Translations under genes and position numbers: made by a program
Shown here: positions 25,505 through 37,495 of the stretch, in pieces
Layout of the letters: each line of letters opens with the position of its first letter
How positions within the stretch are numbered: the first letter of the stretch is position 1
Assembly: GCF_964340395.1 (NCBI RefSeq)
Contig: NC_135559.1
Coordinates: forward strand, 4,445,001-4,497,500
Source: Glandiceps talaboti
Taxonomy: Eukaryota > Hemichordata > Enteropneusta > Spengelidae
Direction of reading: 5' to 3'
Length of the DNA: 52,500 nucleotides
Notes under the pieces: generated by a model
The model's input: only the letters and a program-made list of their open reading frames with translations
What the model was told of the DNA's origin: nothing
The model's database searches: none

Positions 25505-25690
25505 GCTATGCTTTGTAACTCCCAGGCCTGTCAATGAGGGCGCTATACATTGTAACTCCAAGGCTTATCAATGAATGCACTGATGGCACTGTAAATTGTA
25601 AATCTCAGGTCTGTCAACGAGGGCGCTATACATTATTATTCCTCCTGCATGTCAAGTCCAGGTAACCGTCACTGACGCACTGTTCAATGT
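25505..25690. repeat. Degenerate minisatellite, 3-4 units, downstream of TMTC4
   Basis: Units contain GTAACTCC-AGG-CTGTCAA, then TGAGGGCGCTATACATT. Copies lie at about 25,515, 25,551, 25,597 and a weaker one near 25,645. Confidence 0.7.
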
Positions 25691-26011
25691 AACAGTCCAA
25701 GGGTTGTAAGTGAGTTTAAAACACAGTACCCTTAGCATATAATCATACAGACATTCTAGAAACTAAAGGCCAATATTGTAACAGTACTGTGTATTTCTAT
25801 CGTATCACCAAAGACGATGCAGTACTGTACACCATAAATGCAAGCTTCGTGAGTTCTCTGTATGCTGTAACAACCTTTACCTGTGCAAAGAGCAGAAGAT
25901 AATCTGACACACTGCTGTGAACCACTGCTTTGGCTCATTAGGTCTACTTACAAAGTGCTTTGCTGCCTGTATCTGTGCATATTCCTTATCAGCTATTGTT
26001 CACTTTACCAT

Positions 26012-26031
26012 TTTATTATTAAAATTTTATT
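26012..26031 (-). terminator. TMTC4 polyadenylation signal candidates
   Basis: Two AATAAA hexamers on the minus strand (26012-26017 and 26026-26031) lie about 520 nt after the TMTC4 stop. No closer canonical hexamer was noticed. The AT-rich context makes chance matches common. Confidence 0.3.
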
Positions 26032-26548
26032 TAAAACTACTTTAACTGTATCTAGTTATTTATCTACAAAGTCTGTTTCTGTAGGTGATCAAGTTTATCC
26101 ATTCTACACATAATCTACCATATTTGGCAAAATATTCTCATAAATTTCTTATAAAATATACACTAATTATCTTTGATACAAATTACAATTTATCAAATGT
26201 ATTATTTCTAGAAATATTAATACTGTGATTAATACTTGATTGTTTTAAGGCACAAACAATACCTCATCCCTGTACATACAATGGACTGTTCCATCCCAAT
26301 GTATACGACTGTGGGGTTGTACCAAAGCCAAGGGATGTGAGGGGTGTGTTCAAAACTGAGTTCATTTCCATGAAAGAAATCTATAAGTTAGATTACTTTT
26401 CCAGAAAATGTTTTCACATTACATTTACAACATTCAAACTTGGACGTTTAAAAGTTCAGACCTTTGAAAGAAATACTGTACACAATGATTTAAGGCACGT
26501 TAAGTTTTGGCTAAATGATTGATACACTGAGCAAAATCAGTGATGTCT

Positions 26549-29500
26549 TCAATTCTTATTTGGCACACTGCTGGATTTCACCTTTGACCCAACATCAGGT
26601 TTGACCTTTGACCCACCAGCTGGCTTCATCTGAAATGGACAGCAAAAGCAACGTTATATTTGTTATATTTCAATGCAATTATTACTGATGACAACATTTC
26701 ATAATACATGTCAATGCAAAAATATATCTGAAACCTGAAATCTCAAAAATCCGCCAAATTATGTCAAGTCGTATTTGCTCTTGTGAGGTAAACATTTCTA
26801 AGTAACTGCTAGTTACACTGATATTTTCAATAGTCATACTCTTGCTAATGACCAAACCATAGCAGTTGTACAGTACACAATTTGACGCACCACTGATGCA
26901 CACAATTTCTAGTGATGCACCAAAATTTGATGTTCCCCTATCTCTTACTGTGTGATGACTCAAAAGAAACGCCAGTTTTTATCATTTTGACTCACAACAA
27001 CAAATTTTATCTAACAGTAACACCAGAGGGTACACTGGTGAGTCACCACATAGTACGGGATAGAGGAACACCAAATTTTGGTGCATTGCGAAAGAAATGG
27101 CTGTGTATCAGTGGAGCAGCAAATTGGCTTAGAGGTCACACTGGCACACAGACCTAAAATTAAAAAGCTTTACCTTTGCCATCTTTCTGTACAGTTTATT
27201 TATATTGTCTTTCATAGTTGGACTGTCTGGATCAAGCTCTAATGACTTCTTGTACGACATCTCTGCTTTGTTGTACTTTTCCCATCGATGATACAACACA
27301 CCAAGGTTACCATGGTAATTAGCTGAATTGGGTTTCTGAGTCAGAGCCTTCAAGTAATACTTCTCTGCTTCCTGATTGATGGAGATATGGTTATTGATTT
27401 CATAATGTCAGAGCTCAGCAGAGATATATGGTAATTTATTTATTTTTTTTGAAAAGCATTGGTAACTAATTTCAAATAGCCTGGCTGGTAGAAACAACTT
27501 TGTATTGATAATTGTTTCAATGATTCTGATTGTGGAAACAATATATATAGAGATATATTGTATAGATACACCATGATTCCTGATTGGTGAAACAAATAGT
27601 GATAAACATATCAAACTTCATGATTGGTCGACGACACAAGGGACAACCATTTATGATTGCTGGTAACAACACTGACTATTACATCATGCTTCCTCATTGG
27701 CTGAACAAACAGTGATAACGATATCACACTTTACTTTGTGATTGGGTAAAAGAACTGTAATAACTATTTCTATGCATTCTAATTGGAGAATGCAACTCAC
27801 ATGCTTCCTCATTGGCTGAACAAACAGTGATAACGATATCACACTTTACTTTGTGATTGGGTAAAAGAACTGTAATAACTATTTCTATGCATTCTAATTG
27901 GAGAATGCAACTCACATGATCATTTTTCCTGATTGGTGCAAACTACATGTATATCTAAGTCTACATTAGTGAATAAAAAAAGTTTATACATACTGCATAT
28001 TTTCCAGCTTTGCCATACACATTTGCCATTCCAAAGTATAACCCGTCATCATCTGGAATGTATTGTAAGGCTTTCAGTGCTGCTCCTATGGCTTCATCAA
28101 ACTGACCTGCAGGAGACAACAAACAATATTGTAGTCATGTAATGTTTTAACTCTACTACAACCCAACCCACCACAACCCAACCCACCACAACACAACCCA
28201 ACCCTACCCCACCACAACCCAAGCCAAGCCAACCCACCACAACACAACCCAACCCTACCCACCAACACAACTCAACCTACCCAACCCAACCCACAACCCA
28301 GCCCAACCCAACCCAACAAAACCCAACCCAACCCAACCCAACCCAACCCAACCCAACCCAACCCAACCCAACTCAACTCAACTCAACCCAACACAACACA
28401 ACACAACCCAACCCAACACACCTTTACTTGCACAATGCATATATTAATAACCTCTATATTACCATGGAATCCGATGTCTCAAAGGCCTAGTTTGGATTAT
28501 GAATTCAATCTAGGTGTGAAACCAGTACCCTGGCAGAGTTATAAGTTGGTAAGAGGCAAGTGGTTTAACCACTCGGCCACTAACAACCTTTGTATACTAA
28601 TATGCCAGGAAACCTTTGTTATGCAATCAACACTACTAACAATACCAGGAGGTGGTTTTTCATCCAAAGCATACATCAACATAGTTTCATCAGGTTCATC
28701 CGAGTAAAAAATGTGACAAACTCAGCTTGTGCCACTTTATCATTGGTCGATCTGGTTACTGTAGGACTATTATGATGATCACATGGTTTGATATGACCAA
28801 CCACCATATCAATTCAAAGTCAGCATAGAAACATTTCCAAATGTGCCATATTCCATTTATCCCCACCTTGTAGTCATTTTTAAAAGAAGTGCCACAAGAG
28901 AGCACCAAGTGAGAAGAAGTGATGACTAAAATCACACAGTAGTACATGGATAAGTCAACAAATGTGACTAAATCAACTCTGAGTGCCTATGATTACTTGG
29001 TTTGAAAATAGATTAACGGAAGTTTTTGGACTGGTTGTGAATGCCACTATCTTTTGCAATGAAACACTGGGAAATCATTTTTTTTTTCAAAGGAAGCTAT
29101 CATACTTAACTGTCATGGCACTCACTTCTTGTCTACAAGCTGTTTCTGAACAGCACCCCTAGTGGCTAAACTATGAAAACTATTGTTTTTTTTCTGATAA
29201 CTGGTCTATGGCATATCGCAACACACCGTCCATACAAACAAATAACCTTCTAGTATCTACAAAGAGTTACCAATACCATCAGTTGCATTACACACACAAA
29301 AAGTAGTCTCAGAGAAAGTTTTGATAGAAGTTTGGTCACACATTACAGTATAGTCATGAATCCAGGTTGTCAATATTTAGTATGGTAATCTGAGGTTAAT
29401 GTAGGCCAGATACTTGCCTTGGTTATACTATCTAGACAAGTTTGTTGAGATAGTTAGCTCAATACAAGTTTCTGGGTTATGGTTAAAGCTATACATTCAA

Positions 29501-32500
29501 TATTAATTTTCACACTTTCAAAGCATTCAATCGGAGATTAGACTGTAAGATATGTCATGTGTTCCGCCCTCACAGGCCTCCTCTTTTGACCGATGTGTGA
29601 GGGCGCCCCATCAATTTATTCAGTAACAGAGGGGTTTTGACGACATTGATAATGAAACATGTTTTCACAAAATTCTGAACTCTGATTTGTAAAACCAAAT
29701 TCATAAATTTCTCTGTTTTTCCAAAATCAATTTATACAATAATTTACAATGGTGATAGTCAAGGCCCCTAACAGCAAAGTCACTAATTGTTATCGTAACT
29801 CAGTCGATTGTTTTCAGATTGCCAGGATGAATTGTAGGAGACAAGCATTTCTTTTCTCATGACAGCTTTAAAGACCAGATAATATATATTAAATGTATGA
29901 AAGGGAATGTTTCAAAATAGAAGTTTTGAAATTTTATATGCAAGACTGAAATAAGTGCCTCTTGAGTTGAGCAAGATTTGAATCAATGTAGACATTCACT
30001 GGTTATTTGAAAAATATCACCACCCAGAAATTACAAACAGGGGCCCTGAGTACCTGAAATGATCATATTATTGAGGATACTTTTATCAATTTCATGACAG
30101 CATGGATTCAAGACTACAGAAAGCACGGCTGAAGTAGCTAGCATACTATTATAGTAGTTTGAAAAAGTACCGATAGACAGCAGAGAGTGATGTTGAACCC
30201 AGCAGTATGCTAATGTTAGTACTCATGGTGTCTTACCAGTATTATCAAGAAGTGCAATTATGTTACTCCATGATAGTTTGTGGTCAGTTTTAAGTTGTGT
30301 GGCATTATACCATGCCTGCAAAGCTGCGCCATGGAACCCTTGGTCTAAGTACTGAGAAAGAAACAGTTATATATCAACACTTGTGGTGATAAATTACTAC
30401 CATTGTAGAAGGTATGCTTTGTAGTCTACTGTGTTCTGGTAGTACTCAGTCAGTGACTGATTATCAAACTTTTAACAGTGCCATGGTGTCTAAAAGGCTT
30501 TCAAGAAAAATATATACTTAATTGATCAAAGAAATTGATATATGGTTGCAGCAATCTAGAACCTTAGTGTTCAGGAAGAAGGAAAATGGAGAACCCATAG
30601 AATATCTTTGTTCTTCCGAAGAGTCAATCTTACATCTAGATCTGATTAATTTTAATCAAACCCAACAATGCTAGGCAGGTCTGAACCAAGACTGCAGGGA
30701 TAAGTGGCACAAGAACCAACTGCTTGGCTCACAAGAACCAACTGCTTGACCACTGATAACCCTAATACATTAAGTCAGGGTAATATCTGTACTGACTGAC
30801 TGTCCCAAGTTTTGTGTGTGACAGATTTCACTAAGCTAATTTTTGGCTGCAAATTACTAAACAAATTCCAAGTGATGAGTTGAGTAGATACCAGCACTTG
30901 GGCTCACAAAAGACAGTAATTTTACAGCGTACATGCTGTGTTATCAACACATAGACGAAATTAGAATCATTTTCCTGTACCTAACTAGATTTGTAGTTTT
31001 GATGAGCATAGTCTGGTATTATCTACTGAGAAAAGTATACTAGTGTAGAGCATTATGCTTGCCTTATTAACAAGTTGGACCTACAACAATCACAACAGTC
31101 AAGCACTTTATAGGTAAGTGTTGACTTGAGCCTTGTTGTAACTGTACATTGCACTCTAGGTGTATTTGATATACATACTAGGATGATTGCCAAAACAAGT
31201 TATTAAACTGTGATAAAAAGACATGTGGCACCTTTTAAGACATTTTCATCATCCAACTCTGATAAAGCACAGACCAGAACAGAATAGACGATGACGTAAT
31301 AACTTCTATAATGGTAGAACAAGCTGACTGTTATTTGTAAATATTACCATCAGAGATTAGAATGTTATGTTGAGTTGTACAGATATTTCAAGTTAATAAT
31401 TGATGGTTTTTTTTATTGAGAATTAATAAATTTGATGTACATATCATTATTATCATTTTTCAGATCTAAATCAAATATATTATCAGTATTTGAAACACAA
31501 AAACCATGGAAATTTTAAATGTAACAAACATTCAATTAATCATTATTTCAAAATTATAGGGCATATTTATACTTCCATATCTGTGAATCATGACATTTTT
31601 GAGCATGCACTTATTTCAGTCCAAGTTCATCTGCATCTAACTTGGAAAACAAATACTGAATTTTTCATTAGAGGTAAATTTTAATCTGGTTTACAAAACA
31701 AAGAAGTGACATCCTGACAAATTGAACTTAATATCGAAAGTTTATTATGTAGAAAGTTTGTCTCCATACTGCACAGTATATTAGGAATTAGTAATTAGCA
31801 TTAAATGAACATTAATAAATAAAACTACACAGCACAGAGGTTTGTGGGTAGGGTGGTCTTACTTGTTCAGAAATATACATACAAACTCAAACTAAACTTC
31901 TTACAATCTCTGATGCAAGTAACACTATCAAACAACAGTTTAGAAAACACTGTGCTGAAATTGGACCAAAAAAAAAGACATAAAAAAAACTGCAGTGCTG
32001 TGAAAAAAGACTGCTCTCACCTCCGTTTTCATATGTAAGAATGATATTGTTCCAAGCTTGAAGATGGTCAACTCTTAAATGGGTTGCATTTTTCCATGCA
32101 TTCAGTGCTTCTGGGATTCGTTGCTGTTCATAGTACTTATAAAGAACACACACACATAATGACAAGTGAAAGGTAGGGAACAATGGACATGCGACATGTG
32201 CAGAGTGACATTTGAAATTGACATATGCAAGAGCTATAATATGAAAAAAGACATTGACGTGATAGGCATGTGATAGACATGTGACATGTGAGAGACATGT
32301 CACGTGACAGACATGTGACATAAATTGGACAGAGATAAAGAGAAGGAGAGAACTTGGATACATATGTAGCTGCTGTGTATGCACAAGTATTTGTATTTTG
32401 ATATGTGTAACCTCTTCATAAGAAACTCTTGAGTTACCCATAGACACTAGAGTGAACTCAAGGGTCTATGCATTACCTAGACTGTAAGGTACATCGTGTC

Positions 32501-35500
32501 CCTCCGCCCTCACCAACATGCTCTAATCAAAAAGGATTGACTGATGTGTGAGGGTACCCCATCATGGCATACATTGTGCCTGCTAATGACAGCCTTGTTG
32601 TGGGTCAGTATGATAAAACTGGCATTTCTTGTGAGTCACCACATAGTAAGAGATAGGTGAACAAAGTCTGAATGTTTGGAAGCAGGCCATGCATTACACT
32701 GTAAGATACGTCGTGTCATGTTGACCGATGTGTCCTGTCACACTGTACCTTACAGACTAGCCATGCACGAAGCAACTACAGCGTGAAACTCAAAGTGGAA
32801 ATATTAAGAAAGCGAAGAACATGGCAATAATGAATGACAATGAAAATGATAATGAATAGGTCTTGGAAAGGAAACACACACATATATCAAATGGCTAAAT
32901 CACAAACAACATTCATTCTCGCAAAAAAAAAATCTGCCAAAAATCTGCCATGTCTTATGGTTGAAAAAATGCACAGCATATCAGGATATAACAATAACTC
33001 TAATTCAATGGAAACAGGTATATTTTTAAGGCTGCCATCAATTCTTATTGTAATGCTAAATTAATGCATATCAAAGAGCTGTAAAGCAAAGGCAGGAAAA
33101 TAAAGAACTGTGTTTTATCACTGATAATACAAATTAGGATAAAGTTAGGGAGTCTAACCAGTTCCTATACCTAGCTAACTTTACTCCCAACTCCCTAACT
33201 TGATTTCCACACTGTTCTTTATTCATACCCACTAGAAACAACTTACCAGGTTGCCAAGATTAAAGTAACAGTCTGGGTATTTGCGTCTATGAGTCAATGC
33301 ATTGTGGTAACTGATCTCAGCTAGTTGATATTTCTTTAGTGATGCCTGTACGATGCCAAGATTCATCCAGGCTGCAGCAAACTCTGGTCTGTGAAAAGAG
33401 AACAATAAATAGATTGTAAATCAGACATTATTAGGAGTAGACTAAGTAGGAAGGCTGAAGAAAATAAGTGAAACCATTTTGGTGATTATTGTAAATCTGA
33501 ACAATAAACAATTCATATCTGAGAGTACACATGTACAAATTAATCATAATTCTCACATACTTTGTATTGCCATATATTAAACAGGTGCACAGTACTTGGT
33601 CCCTACAGGGTAATGAGTGTCAGCATTCACAACTAGTCATCATCATGAAGTTTGAAAATTGACACAATTTCATTGATGTAAATTGTAATTGACATAAATT
33701 AATGTTAAATAGAATCTCTTCTCCTTTTACTGTTCATTTTCTTATACACCTGGGACACAAAGTATAATTGAGGTCAATACTACTTAACTTGGACTGCCCC
33801 AACTGAGGCCAATGATACCTTATTTGGACTGCCCCAACTGAGGTCAAAAATACCTTATTTGGACTGCCCCCTAATGAGTTCAATAATATGTTAGTTGGAC
33901 TGCTTCAATTGAGGTCATTTGCAATGCTTAAATTAAGGTCAACAATACCTTACTTGCACTGCCCTAATTAGGTCAATGATAACTTATTTGAATTGCCCAA
34001 AATTCAGGTCAATAATACCTTATTTGCACTGCCCAAATTAGGTCAATAATACCTTATTTGCACTGCCCTAATTAGGTCAATCATACTTGGACAACAGATC
34101 AAGGTAAATATAATACCTTATTCGGACTGCTCTGTTCAATAGTTTCTCTGCTTCCTTCTCTTGATTTCTATCTTTAAGGATATTGGCAAGATTATTCATG
34201 GCTTGATCATATTCAGGGTGCAACCTATTTGACAAAGGGGAAAAGAATTTTTTATTTCAAATCATAGATTAATGTCAACTTGTATAGTAAATTCACTGAA
34301 ATTCAAACTGATCATGTGACAGTCACATGATCCAAGTGTTGCATATGAATAAATGAAGGCATTTTACAATTCTATAATTCTTTTAACTATAGTTGTACTT
34401 CCTTTTTAGAGCACAAAAGAATATTTTTAATTAACTTTAATTCTTTAGGTTTTTACTTAGTTTCATTATTGACATCTTGCTTGCATTAGGAAAACAAATC
34501 TGAAACATCAATATTAGTATGGAGTTGATTTGTCCTTCAAAGATAAGATATGTAAGCATGTCTTTTTCATCATATCTGGTACTTCACACATCACAATATA
34601 TTAATTTTTCATTTCCCTTACCTTACTGCTTCCCTATACTCAAGTATTGCCTCTTCTACATTCCCTCTATCAGCAGTATTTTTGGCAATATTGTAATGAA
34701 CCTGTAATTAGTATAAACAATTTACTGCATTTTTGACAATATTTGTCATCAGTGAAAACAATGGGGGGGGGGGGGGGGTAACATCTAAACATACACATAG
34801 TTTGATAATGGTCTGACACAAACAATTATCAAACTACATGTATGTATACATTTAGAATTTTAGTGTTATTCCCCCAATATTTTCTTCGTTCAGCCAAGGA
34901 AAATATGAGTGACCTAAGGGGCCTTTGTCACTACAAATCGCTAGACGAGTGGTGACATACATTTGTACTTTAGGTCACGGGTATTTTCTGGCTGAATGAA
35001 GACAAATATTGGAGAATAACATAATTATACCAGAGCCAGTAATATCAAAGCAAAAACAGGGAAAGTAATATCAATTTTCAACATTTTGACTCATATTTCA
35101 AACAAAGCAGAACCAGTGATGTAGACATGTGTTGTCATGACAGACATGCGTTGTTGTGACATAGAATGACCAGAGTATATGTATTCCATATTTTTTGTTG
35201 AACCTGGCTTGTGCATGTCATAATATTAGAAATGTGACACAGACCAATTAGACAGTCTGAAGACTTAATATAGAGGAGTTCACATGAACTTTCTAAATGT
35301 AGCAGCAGATTAGTTGTTGCTACTGATATACCTTGAGACATTTTAAAATGATGGTTGCTGTGTCAATCAAGATTCTATACTTTTAAAGTCACTTAAATTT
35401 CCAGGATTTCCTCAGCCATAATCCAGGAATATTTGTGGTAAACTGTTGAGAATTTCCAGGTGAATTTTGTGGTACATCTCAACAATCTCAAACAGCCATT

Positions 35501-37424
35501 TGATAGAAAGTTTTCCTTTCAAGCAATGGAAATATTCAACATAGATAACGGATTATAAATTTCACTTTCTATGACGGAATCAGATTTTCCACAGTTTTCC
35601 AGAAGTGGTTAGAAATTCCCGACTTTCAATGTGTGTATGAATGAATGAATGAATGAACGAAGGAATGAACGAACGAACGAACAAACAAACTTATGAACAA
35701 ACATATGAGCAAATGAACCGATCAATCAAAAAGAATTTATATTATGTCAGACTCCAAAATCAGTTCTGTTCAATAGCACTAAAATGGTTCAATCCACACC
35801 AATTGCTCGTTTGAACCTGTGTCTTCAGCTATTGTCGACACCCCAAGTATTCTAACCAGTGATTAGATTTATAGACATTACCTTGGCATTGAGAGGACAT
35901 ACTTTGGCACCTGCTTTGTATAATAATTCTTCTTTAGTCCATTCATGACTTCTTATCACACATCTCCACACATTAAGTACAATAAAAACTATTAAAATTA
36001 TTTTTAAAACCTAAACAGAAAAAGAAAAAAGTTGACTTATTAGGTTGTATACTGGACAATACTAACCATGTGGGAATGAATGTTCAAGGATGCTAGGTTC
36101 ATAGTTATAAATGACAATTTTATCGACAGTCAAAACAGTTTTTGTAATCAAATTTGAAATGTCCACATACATCTTAGGCTGGCATCGCCACGACGAGTAT
36201 ATCACAATAAAAATTTGGGATTTGCTTCCTAAACTTTTTTTTGCTGTGATTACAAATTTCCATTTTTCTTGAAATACTTACTAATAGCTGTTACAATACC
36301 TGTTGTGATTGTTTGCGTTTCCTGCATAGTTTACAGAGTCCTATAGTGACCAGCATACTATAACCTAAACTTGGTAAATATAATTGTCTCTCTGCTATCA
36401 CAAAACCAACTCTGAAGAAAAGGTTGGCTGCTGGTAGAAATGGAATGACCAATAGGGCTAGTGACATGATAAGTAGCCTGAAATGGAACAAAAGAATTGT
36501 CATCATATGATAAAATGCTGTAAAATACTGTCTTTATCATAAATCCCTTTACAAGTCACTTTTCTCACATTCCTCATTAGTTTCTAAAGATGTACATACT
36601 ACATGAAAAGTCCTCTTTATCCATCTTTGTCCAACCTTTACCACACTTTTGATCCACTTCATGATCCAGTGTCCTGGGAGATAATGTAACCCTTTCTACA
36701 GGGCTAAGAATTTTACAATTGTTCAAGTTCAAAGTTGGAACTTTGTTTCATGTTCACCACTTTTAAATAACCTTAGCACAAGTTTTTTTAGGTTGAAAGA
36801 TGAGTAGCAGAGCTGGTTTTTGAATAGAAATAGCATTTTAACAGTAGATGTATACCATTAAGAAGGGAAATACAAGTACAACCGGGTTTGTGACAAACAT
36901 GCTACAGATGGTTTTCAAATCTAGACAAAAGCTATCAAGCTTGTGTGCAGTGACTTTCTTTTCAAAAATATAGTAATTGCACTGTCCTTATCACAAACCA
37001 ATAGTGGGTGAGGAACTTGAATGGACAATATACTCGCCACTATAATGCGCAAATACAAAGTGAGAAAGGTCTAGTTATTCTACATACCTTTTTTCATGAC
37101 ACTCCTTTGACGTGGCACCATACCACAACAGACTTCCTAAGATAACCCAAAAGACTAGTACAGCAAGAATTCTAGGATCTGTAATAGTCTCTATGAGTGG
37201 TACACAACCCATGGCCCAGTCAAAACATAACCACCATGGATTGATTAACAACCAACAATTCAATGCATATATGTAGTTGTAATTTATTGTCTACAAAAGA
37301 AAAGAGAGAGAGAGGGATACTGTAAAATGAAATATTGATTACGAGGAATGGTTCACTATAAACCAACATGCTACTCAGAAATGACAGATTCCATGATATA
37401 ACAGGATGGGGATGGTTGTGTGTG

Positions 37425-37495
<71 letters not shown>

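Noticed and set aside
28153-28421. Interstitial telomere or centromere repeat
   Set aside because: The AACCC pentamer is not the animal TTAGGG repeat, and the array is short, degenerate and intronic.
31887-32447. 186-codon minus ORF as a single exon
   Set aside because: Only 32021-32135 is conserved with TMTC4 and bounded by splice sites. The rest is intron with CATGTGACA-type repeats.
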